Virus record (IMG/VR): IMGVR_UViG_3300032722_000004
Span: 111,743-175,742 of that record
DNA: 64,000 nt
Origin: a virus
Reading direction: 5' to 3' (one strand)
Positions 40,001 to 47,482 of this stretch are shown here, in pieces. Position 1 is the stretch's first letter. Every line of letters starts with the position of its first letter. The position numbers were made by a program, and so were the translations under genes. The notes under the pieces are model-generated. The model was not told the DNA's origin. It was given only the letters and a program-made list of their open reading frames with translations, and made no database searches.

Positions 40001-43000
40001 CAACTTAGTTGGTGTATTAGGAATATATGAGCCGTATGTTTGGTTGTATTCTTTAATGATGACCTTATCGCCATCACCAAGCGGGCTAATGATAGTGAGC
40101 GAAGGGGCATCCGGACTTATTATATAATCTATGCCACTAGTAAGTTGTCGTTCAACTACTACACCAGCGACTGTTCTCAACACATAAACAAGAACGCCGC
40201 TATAGTTAGCAGTTTCAAAATTATAAACATTGCTTAATGGATAAACAGAAGTATCCAGTTGATTATTGAACGTGTACGTGTTGGTGCGGTACGGAGCCTT
40301 TGACGGTAACATGTCCGACCAAAAGAATGCGTTGATTTCGCTCTTTGCAGCAGTAATCTGGTCTAGTGCGCTATCCAGAATTTGCGACGGAGTGTATCGC
40401 TGAACGTAATCTGTGTTTTGTACCGTATATACTAGTAATTGTTTATACTTTATATATTCACGGCTGTTAAACATCAATGCGTCAAACAAGTTGTGCTGCG
40501 TGTTTCGGAAAAAGGTTCCCGGCAGTACTAATGACGCAGAGTTTTGAATTATCTCTGTACCATATGGTACTAAGTTACCGCAATCTCTAAAATTATTTGC
40601 GCCGAAAATTTCACCTGTCGTGTTTGGTGAATTAATAAAAATGTCTCTATACTGTGCACGGATATCACCAACATTGGCTGTAGTTAAATCAGCATTTAAT
40701 GGATTATTATTTAAATTAATAGGAATGTCGTAGTAACCGATTTGGCTTACTTGATCACTCAATACTAATACTTGAACTACCGTGCTAGTTGTTGGTAGTG
40801 AACTGCTACTGTTAAATGTAATTGTGGTAGTATTGGTACCAACTACCGTAGCATATGATGTTGGTGCTTGATATACATTGTTGATGTATACCTTAACTCT
40901 CGGCCAACCAGTTTCTCCCGTTGCTAAAGCAGGCAATGCTGCAACGTCACACTGGAAACTTAATGTTGGATTTGTAGGATCAAAGTCAAAACTGAATAAT
41001 TGATATTGCGTGCTATCAGCAATTGCGGTTTGCCAACCAAGCTGTCTTACATATGATGTACCTGATGTATAATTATATACGTAGCCAGTATTTACCTTTT
41101 GATTAATAGGATTATATCCAGACACATAATTAAATGTATCCAAATTCAGTGATACGTCGAAACTAATATCCCCTACGTTATCTATACCAGAATATGCGAT
41201 TGGAAAGCCTAATATAGGGTCATTGACTCCGCTACCAACACTGTATGCGAAAAGTTTACACCCCTTGAACGAAGTACTTTGATAGACCGAAGAATCCCCA
41301 AAAGAAATACCGTTGGCATCAAAAACGTCAAACAGCGGTGGTTGGTTAACCGTAACCTTTTGTTGTGCCTGTATCCACTTTATACCATCATAATAGTAAC
41401 TAGTGCCTTGGTGATAATAACCACGCTTAATTGCTAATTGTTCATCAGGGACAATATTTCCGTCTTCTGCTACCGTGAGTGTAATTACAGGTCTAGTATT
41501 AGGATCAATTACCGAGAAGTTTACGACATAGATTTTGTTTCTTACAGTAGAGCTAGAGTCAGCAGCAAATACGATTCTTGCTTCCGGAAACAAAGCATAG
41601 TTATCTAAAGTAGTGTCTGAACCCACAATAGACAAGTTTGAAGCAGAGGATATGTTTTTTGCGCCGGGCCATGAAACTGTTACAGTTAGCGTAGTAGTAC
41701 CAGTAATGTCGGTAATTTGTGTATTATTAGGAAGAATGCTTGAAGAATCTGCAACATACATTCCAATTTGGAATGTACCCGAAACGTTAGCAGCGTCTAC
41801 ACTAAAGGTAGTTGATGTTGCGGCGGTTACTCCTACAACCGACGCCGATGCTGTAGTAAGTACTTCTGTATCTGGGTAATAATTGTAAGATCCTGCTACT
41901 GTTGACAATGCATCAGTGTTATGGGTATCGATAAAATCGATTCCTGCGGCGCCTACAGAACCCGAATTGTATAATTTTAGATTAGGATAAAACTCGATTA
42001 TAGGGCGGACTGCTTTGTTTGCTTGTGTCGCGTAAGTAGTTGCGATATTAGGGTCGTTATTGTATTTTGCAGTTGCGTTGATGACATCGATGTGGAACCA
42101 ACGATTGCTTCTGGACCAAGCATTTTTATTGATTGCGTTTCTAGCAATAGTAATATAGTCTTTATCTGTTGGAATAAAAAGGTCCGAATCGTAATTGCTA
42201 ATGTCATATGGTGTAGAATCATATGGAATGTAATTACCATGTGTAAAATCTTCAGTACAGACTAGAGAGCTTACTGGAACTAACTCAATTGCAGTTCCTA
42301 CACCCTGTACATAGTATTGTCCCTGTAAATAACTTGTAGGAATAATGTCACCTTGAAAGTTAACTTTCAATCCATTAGTAAATACTACTCCACTAGATGA
42401 CGTATAATTAGGGTTACCCAAGATTTCAGTCACAACATTAATAGTATTTGTAGTATTGCTGTCAATGATTTTAATCACGCCGACAGAATCAGCAGATGTA
42501 CCGTCTTGATAATATAGAACATCTAACGGAGCAGTGATAACAGGAATTGGATTAATTACTCCGGTAGGTGAACGATAAAATGGTATATTGTTCCATTGAG
42601 TACCATATAATGGAGTAATTGTTTGATTTACAGGAATAGTACCATCTGGAACTAAACGAATAGTTGGGTTCTTTGGATCACCGATGTATTCAATCAAGTA
42701 ATAGTATTCAAACACCGTTGATGCGACACTTTCTTCATATAGACCCTGATTGATATTGGCAACCATAGTACCTGATCCAGGAACCAAAGTTAACGGAGAC
42801 GAAGCATCTAGAGTCAACGCGATAGTAAATGTACCTGAAGTAGGAATACTATGAACATAATAGACTTCCCCTGCAGTAACTCCACCGAATGTTGGGTTGT
42901 TAAAGGTTACAGTTTGACCGACTACTAATTGAGAGGTACTATCTGTAGTAAACGCAGAAGCATCACAGCTAGTTACATTTATAACGATTGGTGCGACGAG

Positions 43001-43987
43001 AACATCACTATTGATGTCCAGCGGTGTCTCGCTCAAGAAGGTCTCTGTGTTTCCCTTCTCTGCCGGAATACCATCATAATAGAACATGATGCGTAACCCT
43101 TCAAGCGCAGTCACGCCATCAATGTCATTAAGTCCTTGATATGTTACGCCATCCGTGTCAGTAAATGTCTTTAAAACTGCTCCATTTACTTGGTCAAACA
43201 ATTTAGTGCTGACTAGATCGACAGTGTTGTTACCTGGAAAAATATATTGATCTTGTGCATTTTTTTGCGGAACAGTAAACGTAACAACACCTTGACTTGC
43301 GCCATTGTTGTCTACTCCGTATACTTGTCTAGTAGTAAGATTCGATTGGAATGGCGAATATCCTGAGGTACCCGGATCCGTCTGAATCCAAAACTGAGAC
43401 GATTGATTTACAGCAAAAGTATAGGTTCCTCCGCGGATCAATCCAAGTGTAGGATTGATGCTACCGATAGGTTGTCCGACTAGAGCAATTTCATATCCAT
43501 TAGGTAGTGATGTGACTGCATAATTTTCAGTAGAGTACACGGTTGCTGCTGAGATAGTAACAGCCGGCGGCCCGACTGGCAACCAGTAATATTCATTAAA
43601 GTTAATGAGCTTGTCGAGGTTAGTGAAGGAGTCCCATGAATAAAACTGACTTTTGAATAGACGACTGTTGTTATCCGTAATACTATCTTGCATTGCAATA
43701 GAGTCGATGATGCCTGGATACGAGATAAAGTCGTTTGCTACAGATTCGTTTGGCTTAGTAAAAACTACACCCGGATCTAACTGATAGTTCACCCGAGTTT
43801 TTGTTGGTTCAACTACATAATTGTCAGTTGCATTTACACCATATCCAAACTTGCTACCTACATAGCCTTGAATCTTCATCGTATTCGGTGGATTTACGAT
43901 CTGATCTAGGGTCGCTGACAAAAATTCCGCGTTAGTTGAGGTTTGAAAAATCTCAGGAAGAAAAGTTATTGTCCGAATTCGGGCCAT
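25094..43987 (-). CDS. Giant tail/baseplate-associated structural protein (6297 aa)
   Basis: This single ORF takes up 30 percent of the window. The N-terminus (ARIRTITFLPEIFQTSTNAE, FLSATLDQIVNPPNTMKIQG, YVGSKFGYGV) is that of the long virion proteins found beside gp6 in T4-like phages of cyanobacteria and alphaproteobacteria. There is first a unique region. Residues about 2360-3100 have FG-GAP-like propeller repeats (FGSAVAYTSDMGYLIGDSGT, FGSAIKINEFDSVIISAPVG). Residues about 4000-5600 hold many copies of a 60-75-residue beta repeat with the core F.G..GG...TYYV..I....F.(V/L)S and similar (for example VTFNNPTFGGVTAGEVYYVH near 365). Within this lies a block at about 4860-5235 of Asp-box-like repeats (LTSVDGLVWTVA, TSTDTIIWTD). 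The C-terminus (TLTINVLEGDIIYVNGEAIR) is fibre-like. It probably forms a host-contact appendage of the baseplate. No enzyme motif is visible. Confidence 0.85.
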   Translation of the reverse strand: MARIRTITFLPEIFQTSTNAEFLSATLDQIVNPPNTMKIQGYVGSKFGYGVNATDNYVVEPTKTRVNYQLDPGVVFTKPNESVANDFISYPGIIDSIAMQDSITDNNSRLFKSQFYSWDSFTNLDKLINFNEYYWLPVGPPAVTISAATVYSTENYAVTSLPNGYEIALVGQPIGSINPTLGLIRGGTYTFAVNQSSQFWIQTDPGTSGYSPFQSNLTTRQVYGVDNNGASQGVVTFTVPQKNAQDQYIFPGNNTVDLVSTKLFDQVNGAVLKTFTDTDGVTYQGLNDIDGVTALEGLRIMFYYDGIPAEKGNTETFLSETPLDINSDVLVAPIVINVTSCDASAFTTDSTSQLVVGQTVTFNNPTFGGVTAGEVYYVHSIPTSGTFTIALTLDASSPLTLVPGSGTMVANINQGLYEESVASTVFEYYYLIEYIGDPKNPTIRLVPDGTIPVNQTITPLYGTQWNNIPFYRSPTGVINPIPVITAPLDVLYYQDGTSADSVGVIKIIDSNTTNTINVVTEILGNPNYTSSSGVVFTNGLKVNFQGDIIPTSYLQGQYYVQGVGTAIELVPVSSLVCTEDFTHGNYIPYDSTPYDISNYDSDLFIPTDKDYITIARNAINKNAWSRSNRWFHIDVINATAKYNNDPNIATTYATQANKAVRPIIEFYPNLKLYNSGSVGAAGIDFIDTHNTDALSTVAGSYNYYPDTEVLTTASASVVGVTAATSTTFSVDAANVSGTFQIGMYVADSSSILPNNTQITDITGTTTLTVTVSWPGAKNISSASNLSIVGSDTTLDNYALFPEARIVFAADSSSTVRNKIYVVNFSVIDPNTRPVITLTVAEDGNIVPDEQLAIKRGYYHQGTSYYYDGIKWIQAQQKVTVNQPPLFDVFDANGISFGDSSVYQSTSFKGCKLFAYSVGSGVNDPILGFPIAYSGIDNVGDISFDVSLNLDTFNYVSGYNPINQKVNTGYVYNYTSGTSYVRQLGWQTAIADSTQYQLFSFDFDPTNPTLSFQCDVAALPALATGETGWPRVKVYINNVYQAPTSYATVVGTNTTTITFNSSSSLPTTSTVVQVLVLSDQVSQIGYYDIPINLNNNPLNADLTTANVGDIRAQYRDIFINSPNTTGEIFGANNFRDCGNLVPYGTEIIQNSASLVLPGTFFRNTQHNLFDALMFNSREYIKYKQLLVYTVQNTDYVQRYTPSQILDSALDQITAAKSEINAFFWSDMLPSKAPYRTNTYTFNNQLDTSVYPLSNVYNFETANYSGVLVYVLRTVAGVVVERQLTSGIDYIISPDAPSLTIISPLGDGDKVIIKEYNQTYGSYIPNTPTKLGLYPSFYPEVVLDSDYTVPTYFIKGHDGSFTKLYGDYDETLGVLIDFRDQALLEFELRIYNNLKLSTTVPIERYEVVPGYFRSSTSTYSWNEFIQMYEPTFLNWIGQNRLDYKSQYYQKNNEFSYNYTNSGNKLDQAAIQQGYWRGVYEYFYDTTTPNETPWEMLGFANEPTWWADRYGPTPYTSDNGILWGDLEAGYIWNNGNPYTVPELARPGLSKIIPVDSNGDLLSPLIAIVGNYNPSTFQKDWVVGDDAPVELSYRRSSTWPFDLMRLFALTRPAEFFNLAVDLDNYKYNAEFNQYLVNDRSHLVPANIEIYGNGTAKTSYINWIVDYEKQQGVDATTNITTLLNNLDVRLVYRLAGYSDKTLLQFYVEKGSPNSNNATLLIPNESYSVLLYDNQPFDQIMFSGVVIQKNQGYWTVYGNSQTFAYFKTLKPINNGTYGSVDVLGTTVKYAKNYTDQVVLVPYGTKFYSTQGVVQFLMSYGAELESQGMLFNEVEQGIEVTWAQMAAEFLYWSMSGWEVGSLITLNPSATAINIDRPSAIVQPLTVQQTNFILNQNLYPIQLNDLCVERDDTLFHAHTLNQGDSMSYAQFNVSNFEHGIVFDNVTLFNDIIYNLTTGLRQNRIYARGVKTADWNGTVNAWGFILNQDNVLEWNGNLKYTKGVIVQYKNKYWTALKVIEPSATFNEQDWKLVNYNDIQKGMLSNASTRAYESTLYYDVYQANLEQDADLLAFSLIGYRPRDYLALVDLTDSTQVQVYQNLIKNKGTRNAVDAFQGATFPQGSISYDFYENWSILTKQYGGVLNENFVDFRINQTNLMGNPSIVSLTNGVYTVGSDQEVPLYNLFNYNTPPASPNVLSTLDTTVNSQLYPSAGYINVNDVKMSSYFFSGLPSAVDSTGAVVPINNFYVGEYFWLANFKNKWDVFRWTNIGQVIQVRNNTNGTATITFSSPHSLNKLDPMAIINFAQNVDGYYIVADVLNLYEVVINLSALNANQNSIQGRGLAFGFVSQRVASPAGIIPLASAENEFIKNTVWVDENTDGNWAVYRKSLNYAYQNQFEQADGGTFGSAVAYTSDMGYLIGDSGTGILYRYIYDSLAQAYLLKENKTGGTSFGSTIKYAQNLYAVSQPSGVSPAVTLYTLNHTVVTDRMLTYQTIAAPGGVTDWGSALAISGDTNWLYISDAQNNNVYVYRKQNIPLIAGYFVTGETYVITSLGSTDFTAIGAVDNKVGITFVATGAGAGTGTATQITYKQSTIISGSSLFSLGAGDGFGTALATSYDGSTLAVTAPFIDYSPTITNWGTTFVLQRTMQNFEAKQNSLPEQTTSFSLSWTPAAGATITASATSSVTNRITCSGSMTGFQINQPVVFAGSNFGSSNVSPNQVYYIHGISGSEISIKTSRSSTTPVNLTTAAGLSFSVYVQVDPLYVYLNGKLVTDDNYAVIGTSFIYYSSLIAGDILTVSDNQYFPAQQINSDYIDRTDIEFGYAVDMYKTGSTLLIGSPYEVDANDVEGAVYSYVNGGAEYGVVIGTNECNVTTNRTLLINGFAVNLSAGNAQSVANTINSSKIINVQAAATSDNKLIIQVINQNIAQINQKLTVYAYDSGTTLSELGINLYTKTQIIQSPHEQGASRFGSAIKINEFDSVIISAPVGTRYEGTFFDFTDDENLDNDTVFDNNATQFVDSYVNAGAVYMFDYIGLYNESLANPGAYVYAQSVNSKNIPYGQQPLYGTAIDFNENVVVVGSPNFYPVAVGGQVVVYNNATGVSDWSVYRNSAPIVDISKIQNTQIFSASTNQTLINLDYMDPLQGKLLGAARENLDFVSGTDPARYNSDLSTIIGSVWGAEHVGQLWFNTNNVRWMNYHQNDNVYNSKYWGAVFPGSDVAVYTWVASFVPPNSYPGPGAVYNPNLYVVSTVLNASNNAVPVYYFWVSNTNIIFEQTGKTLSDSVVASYISNPKGSGIAYMAPLLPNTFALYNSVDYFNANDSVFHIGFANGTTDDVAHQEYALIRENYQDDFLPGLPHGGTSAHTLAIQGGYTISETDVPYSLYAKLLDSLAGCDGAGAVVPNPWLPLAVQSGIRSRPNQSFFYDRYLAINNYLTYANTVLAQYPIAEIRPDATFLFQSGTYFNTADYWSYVNWWATGYSDSTKSSLQVPNYADLAALNVAVNTIVTVEQNGAGKFEVYRYDGYGVWTRIGLQNGTIAFDTSLWDYSSAKIGYGDNFFDTTPYDQYPSEETRYIVRALTEQIYISDLLIYRNTSLILLFDYIQSETTQSQNFLPWLNKTSLADVSHTIRELIPYEVYQTDNTAFLSGYINEVKPYHVVIKDFVFKYTGTDVYQGNITDFDLPATYNSSYQQYISPQLVYSNPNSQYEYLPTDSIWSTAPYTQWFQNHGVSITGQPNYNITVTTSYVSTSSTYIVVDNAHGFPINGTINIGNEIIGYSFVDRALNVLSGLVRGVNGTPIENHITGAQIYIDLPAALVLFGGRGYVEPPKVTAYIDTSIYPAPKTPAVLEAVMNLDSVLQINVIDPGEGYAVLPEIVIDPAEVIAFDNTAVNGTFHTIRLYAPNLQTGDAVLYKSGITASVGALANNQWYYINVLETVPTAIIALYTTYSDAINDKARVKIYPIGIGSDMTLSSGARASAITTALPIRENNTTIRFDRTTYGSQVQDWEAGAYYGSFFAGTLDNSSTTSSSSIGLESTEPPIDSILASAQGAVFEITDISNDQQLTWSSFIRYVSGTTASNHSITLIPQDNGGGQPNASGTTIGFYIGMPVKFQSTLSFGGLVSNQIYYVNTILSETEFTVSTTVGGPIFGVTDSVVGVYTMECFVGEVTNTAVMSINYPGILQVTATTATTNALTVPTSLVGTGGTLGFYTNLPVFFTEDVFGGIVANKTYYVTSVIDNQTFTMSATTNPVSTTAYSVDGSTDRVAVNDGTNFNINDIVVFTDMVIAGTSTTNFGGLVAGTFYYVSGVYLSSKEITLSATKNGAVLNLTTVVAASDTSAIMTNQKDTVALTTAVGSATMNVSLPISPGQINGQLFTIYETSGQYPNNIVSAGEVSSLISRSINATISAVNRIAVSASLGGTDFFYKNMPIRVTTNIGNLVAGTTYYIREYTGDGTNTVIEVTVTNTSSSGNVLSCGSTASLYIGMPIVFSGQSLGGIFVTETYYIQDIPSSTTFTLSLTVSGPAITLTNDNGVMTGAGDPFFTVSTTVNGSEFALSSDHTTVSTATQYVTGYTTFDLSYKLGGYSAVPTNAGSGFAVNNIITIPGTAVGGTSPANDITLEVNSVDALGGIINVIASGNVPSTSTKYYLKVISSNQLEVYSNPLLTVPVSGINFPFNGYTTTTVQSVSSNIITVNSTTGFNVNDAVVFTGNVSAGIVAGQTYYIVNNVNFTSNTLQISSTPGGTAITLSNASSLSYTMAKSGSYAFLPEPFYFNQSIVKFNNKVYICVISNNDKEFVIGKWEELDSGDRRLNAMDRVMGYYKPTVNMPGVDLTQLFDGVTYPNSIYLGNAFQPNQQFALDVVVQDQPFYPSQVNITAVEYHNNVYHAVANLPTYSALLTSADGITWAITQLANTDINVTNIVYNNGTYLISAANNATPILTSVDGLVWTVANTTEHSSQAAAYGNGCWISVGDNIVRSTDAITWNTVHTFDSIFEVELYGVSFVQTASFTGFVAVGNGLRYDYSTGVTQLVPTDIIITSADGITWTQVAPLTNKSLNSVVSNGTTIVALGENNVQYTSTDAINWFGNEALVTTFSSTNYIISTAPNAFTVNAAVQFSNSFSSINAGTTYYVKSIVSPTLVTISDTLGGSTKTLSADTVPINTLMYEYDANPSTVRDSVYVGGTFVSVGDNGLIKTSTDGYVWTLRSSGTTQNLNGITYDTDGITTFTVVGDNNTVLTSTDTIIWTDNSVFTVPPTVYDVKGADFPYGYGPEELVPGVVTDNLALTVVTRPGSNWDVTEYSHTGFNVVSLELAPTFGTQTVYTFAGAVQVPAQLTVQIIDPVTGLGTGITEGIDYTINWLNKTVILSTPLQFSPKKILRIDVYEVGNGDQLVQSSTDVNPIRVDDVTGFNEVYVDCNYSASVYQGSGVIRPGTSAIESQVLSTDSTTNRLTCTDISKFILNGPVTFLGVLFGGVVSETTYYVKSISTATDSIIISASIDPVTGLAGPAFDLVTASGDAMYVSIQSGNGQVWTTPIMYHNGNKLVLGATNIVIRTQSINNSLTTNSTFGFVPGTRITFSNTMFAGISPQTTYYVSSVINNNEFTISATNGGPVLPLPDTTGGAIFVTNDYAFGTQPNGIAAKIIFASDAYTTETDYIVYSLFGETTPQYGYAVPEIQYFTGTGSQTAFTLSNYVGENNPNNAVVEVNGVRKTVTTDYSINPNTNVITFTSAPVSNSSISVLTYNDTQQQYLTSQYGLTGTTVAPILSINTTLSPILATTTVTATSSTGNLITATSTAGFVVGQQIQFFGIAPLGGIKVDGTMYWVGSIISNTFTIKDQYGVAVPLSNASGTLLAEVGGISTTRVTTTIPHGFAENSLVRIDGTVGSIQLNNNIYYARVITDTVFDLYQSDVSGYTGYNPTLGATNYPVIGVSTYISGGYTWLTGSFNITTTTATATTSSNNTITVASTANLIVNTPVYFSENYTLNGTDLSFGGLVSGTEYYVSEIVNGTTFVVSDTYDGPSKTLTTSGPATINVTQWSQQYTDRIWVTVNGLRVPSSKLRINPANEVSILAEIQSTDKVIITSMIAHWTPEEMTYMNFVDKNGVASVYRSNTLTRTWLTESIQDLTTVIYVNDVNSVIQDVVFTATVPTVSVDGYYYIGLPADKRILTAVSVVNISTTPNQTISSNDYEVVLVDTAPTLKITPGSYISTGNTLTINVLEGDIIYVNGEAIRFNAVDIASNSLLGIQRGVNGTAKQSYIPAYTEVFGLLTSNKLDDVYYNQTWNSYTFNTIDGDPLQISTTTPALFLQTDIT

Positions 43988-44044
43988 TATAATGGTTCTC
44001 TACTTTGTTTTTACTGCACATAGCAGACTACTGCTAGTCAAGTG

Positions 44045-44052
44045 TATTTATC
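44045..44052 (-). promoter_or_regulatory. Late promoter octamer GATAAATA
   Basis: Minus-strand GATAAATA overlaps the last codons of the gp6 gene and lies 58 nt before the start of the giant tail gene at 43987. The gene is thereby supplied with its own late promoter. Confidence 0.65.
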
Positions 44053-47000
44053 AATACTGTAATTCGGCGGGTGTGAGGGCCGGAACTACTAGTACGTCAT
44101 TTGCGGTGGCGGCGGATACGAAGATTTCATACGGTAGACACTTGATTTCATACAGTGTGCCGAACGGTTGTGTTGGGTCATTAGATACGAGTACCGCAGA
44201 ACTAATTAAATCTCCGCATTGCGCATGAAGATACGCACTTAATTCTGAGAAATAGAAAGTATCTCCGAAATTCCAATTATTGATGCTAAAGTAATTATTC
44301 ATAGCAGCTAGTACAGCACTTCTAATTTCACTGTCACTTGCATTGGTATTACTTGTTTTAATAACCTTAATTGTTCCACGTAAGTTCTCATCTGCTTTAG
44401 GACCGAAGAGCGGTTTAAAGACAACACTATTTACAATCACAGAATCCGATAGCATTTTATAATCTTGAACTTTACCGTATTCTTGGGTAAGTTCAGTTAT
44501 AGTAGGTACTGTGGGTTCAGGAACAGTATTTGTGGTATCAGTAATCCAATTGGTATATGCAGTATAGTATGCCTGAGGAACGACGTACAAATCAATAATA
44601 TTGGTCGTGATAGGATCTATACGATTGGTATCATTTGAGTTGTGTCTATATTGGAAGGACAGCCCTTGTCTACCAAACAACACAGAATATTGGTTCTGAA
44701 CAACCAAAATATATGAGGGTGTGGTCACTGTTTGATCTTGAACACTAGTATAAAAGTTACCTTCTGAATACGCATAAAATAGTTGACCTAAAGGATAATC
44801 GTACTTTACTACTTCGATGTTAGTAACTGTTGGATACTGGTATACTACAGAACTTGATGGTATAAGATATTGTCTTGTTAGATTGATTGGATCTTGTACC
44901 GTTTCAAAGAAAGCGTACACACCAGTGTTTGAAGATCCGTTAACATATCCAGTAATTTCATTAAAGAAGTCTGGATTTAATATTAATTGTTTGTTGTTAA
45001 CGTCAGTTGCAGCAACTTCTATTTGGAAATCGTTTACATAACCGTCAGTTTGAGTCGTTTGTCCCACAATGTTTATTTTGTAGTCTCTACCCAATGCGGT
45101 AGTAGAGTTAAATTGACTGTTTACTGACAGCACGTTTACAAAGTCTTGTATAAGTTTACCTGAATAAGGGTCATACACGATTCCGTCTTTTGAGAAAGTA
45201 AATCTAGTATCTGCAACTGAACCAAAATAGTATGTTAATGATTTGTATGTAACTATGTATCTATTGCCACCTTGACTGGTGAATTTTACGAAATAATTTG
45301 GATCGCCGGCAGTGCTTACTGACCAACGATCTTGATTTATCTGTAGAGCGTTGTTAAACACCAGAGTAAAATCTTGCTGCAACTCCATTTTAAATATACA
45401 TTCTTGAATGATTGCTGTGGACAGTGCATTACCAAATACCGGGATCACTTCACTGACGGTAACGCCGTCTGGTACATAACCATTAATGCTAACCGGACCA
45501 ACTCCGTTTGCAAACGTGCCAGCACCGTTATTTGACCCATCGCCTACTACATTTAGTACAGTAGACCAAATATAAGTCGAGTCTGTCGCGCCCGGTATAC
45601 CTGCAACCAAACGATTATTAATGTCAAAATAATAACCAGTCGGCGCTTGGAATTTACATATAGCGCCAGTAGTAATGTACATGATTCCATTAGTGCTTCC
45701 ATAAGTACCAATGGATATAGGATTAAGTTGGCTACCGGCTTTGGTATAAAAGTATCCAGTTTCCGATCCAGAATCGACTGAACTTGTATTCCAGTAAACT
45801 AAGTTATCACTAGTTGGAGTAGGAGCTACTACTGGATATCTAGTATAATTTTGAATATAATACTGGTTAGCTCTGTTTAGTGATAATACCGAAGATAGTG
45901 TGTCACTAAAGAACGCAATAATATCATTCGTACTATTGATCGTTAACGTCAGTACACCGTCCACTGTAGTTTGATATAGTCCACCGTCACTACCAAATGA
46001 ATTGGTACTTGAATACTTTCCAGTAGGATCGAGTAAATCTAGATTTTTAGATACACCAACAGATGCTCTATTAATAGATTTTGATTTAATTATAGAACTG
46101 TAAAGCGTATATGGGAAGTTATTATAATCTTCACCATTAACCATTCTATTTTGTGTATAGTAACGAGTTGGTGCACGTTGCTTAATGTCAGCCAGTGACT
46201 CACGAGCCTGTGCAGTAGAAACCGTCTGAGGAAGCGTCAACCCTATAGTCAGTGTTTGTGCCTTCCCTGTACTGTCAATATACGTGAACGAAACCGAAAT
46301 ACCATTCATTTCACTAGGAGAGATTGTGTAGGTCAGCGCATTACCTGCACGAACATATGATCTATACGTTCCTACTGGAATCTTAGAAAATACGCCGTCA
46401 CCGAAAATGTAGGATACTTGATCGTTGAAGCCGGAGTTCACAGAAAAGATTGTTTTGTTTGATGTAGTCGTTTGTAGATATGCATCAGCATAGATGTTTT
46501 CCACTTGAATCCATGGTGTTGTAGTTCCATCAGAATTAATTTGGTACAACCAAGTGTCGGTATTATTGACCCCTTGAATTGCGCCAATTGGAATTATTTG
46601 ATTTGAAATCTGCTGCTGCAAAGTGAAGTCATAGTTCTGTAGCGTGCCTTGCTTGAAATAGAAGAAAAATCCAGTTGCAGGTGATCCGAAGCCCAGTGTA
46701 TCATTTCGATATACCATATTGAATTTGCCGGACGGTGCAGGTGGAATCTCATATATGTAATCCTCATTTAACGAAGTGACACTGCATAGTTCAAAATTCA
46801 TAGTTACACCGTCAATAGTTGACGTGAATGGTACGATCGGTAGAACAGTAGGAGGAATTTGAATAGCGTACTCACTCGTAGTAACTCCTAGCAAGTCTGC
46901 AATATTACCTGGCTTACCGATACGTTGTGTTGAAACAAGTGCGGCGTTCCAGATTGTATTCATCTGTTCCAACCAATTCGGATTAGCTGGGTCATTCCAT

Positions 47001-47428
47001 AGTATAGGAATATTACTTAGATTTGTTCCATTAATGTCGGTAATGTTTTGTGTAGTAGAAAGACTTGAGACTTTCAGCCAACCCTGACCTGCAATGTTGC
47101 GCTTTGGTGTGTAGCTTACTAGGTTAGCTAGTTTAATAACAGAGTCGCGGCGCTCGGCAGTATCAATGAAGTTTTCACGAGTGTTTAGATCATCACGGAA
47201 AGCAAGCCCTTGTCCCATAAACGCGATAACATCGAGTAATGCAATATATTCAGACGATTCAGTATAATCATTGAACGTTTCAGGGTAGTATAGTTGCAAG
47301 TAGTCAATGAAACTTTTGCGCAGAGTTTCATAGTCGTAACTGCGAAAGTCCGCTTGTTGGAAGGTTTGATAAATGGTTTTCCAATCATTTAATCCAAATA
47401 ACGCTGACTGTCTTGAACTTGTTGCCAT
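44051..47428 (-). CDS. gp6: Baseplate wedge subunit gp6
   Basis: The 1125-residue protein begins with the conserved gp6 block: FGLNDWKTIYQTFQQADFRS, YDYETLRKSFIDYLQLYYPE, TESSEYIALLDVIAFMGQGL and RENFIDTAERRDSVIKLANL. The middle has a baseplate-J-like core (RAPTRYYTQNRMVNGEDYNN), and the C-terminus has the LRGTIKVIKTSNTNASDSEI and FGDTFYFSELSAYLHAQCGD blocks. It is longer than T4 gp6 (about 660 residues) because of insertions in the central part. gp6 dimers form the inner ring of the wedge, in contact with gp25 and gp53, both of which are encoded next to it here. Confidence 0.93.
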   Translation of the reverse strand: MATSSRQSALFGLNDWKTIYQTFQQADFRSYDYETLRKSFIDYLQLYYPETFNDYTESSEYIALLDVIAFMGQGLAFRDDLNTRENFIDTAERRDSVIKLANLVSYTPKRNIAGQGWLKVSSLSTTQNITDINGTNLSNIPILWNDPANPNWLEQMNTIWNAALVSTQRIGKPGNIADLLGVTTSEYAIQIPPTVLPIVPFTSTIDGVTMNFELCSVTSLNEDYIYEIPPAPSGKFNMVYRNDTLGFGSPATGFFFYFKQGTLQNYDFTLQQQISNQIIPIGAIQGVNNTDTWLYQINSDGTTTPWIQVENIYADAYLQTTTSNKTIFSVNSGFNDQVSYIFGDGVFSKIPVGTYRSYVRAGNALTYTISPSEMNGISVSFTYIDSTGKAQTLTIGLTLPQTVSTAQARESLADIKQRAPTRYYTQNRMVNGEDYNNFPYTLYSSIIKSKSINRASVGVSKNLDLLDPTGKYSSTNSFGSDGGLYQTTVDGVLTLTINSTNDIIAFFSDTLSSVLSLNRANQYYIQNYTRYPVVAPTPTSDNLVYWNTSSVDSGSETGYFYTKAGSQLNPISIGTYGSTNGIMYITTGAICKFQAPTGYYFDINNRLVAGIPGATDSTYIWSTVLNVVGDGSNNGAGTFANGVGPVSINGYVPDGVTVSEVIPVFGNALSTAIIQECIFKMELQQDFTLVFNNALQINQDRWSVSTAGDPNYFVKFTSQGGNRYIVTYKSLTYYFGSVADTRFTFSKDGIVYDPYSGKLIQDFVNVLSVNSQFNSTTALGRDYKINIVGQTTQTDGYVNDFQIEVAATDVNNKQLILNPDFFNEITGYVNGSSNTGVYAFFETVQDPINLTRQYLIPSSSVVYQYPTVTNIEVVKYDYPLGQLFYAYSEGNFYTSVQDQTVTTPSYILVVQNQYSVLFGRQGLSFQYRHNSNDTNRIDPITTNIIDLYVVPQAYYTAYTNWITDTTNTVPEPTVPTITELTQEYGKVQDYKMLSDSVIVNSVVFKPLFGPKADENLRGTIKVIKTSNTNASDSEIRSAVLAAMNNYFSINNWNFGDTFYFSELSAYLHAQCGDLISSAVLVSNDPTQPFGTLYEIKCLPYEIFVSAATANDVLVVPALTPAELQY

Positions 47429-47453
47429 GTGTACACTCTTTTTGATATAGATA

Positions 47454-47461
47454 TATTTATC
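47454..47461 (-). promoter_or_regulatory. Late promoter octamer GATAAATA
   Basis: Minus-strand GATAAATA, 26 nt before the gp6 start at 47428, in the short gap after gp25. Confidence 0.65.
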
Positions 47462-47482
47462 ATTACCAAAAAGGTGGATTTG

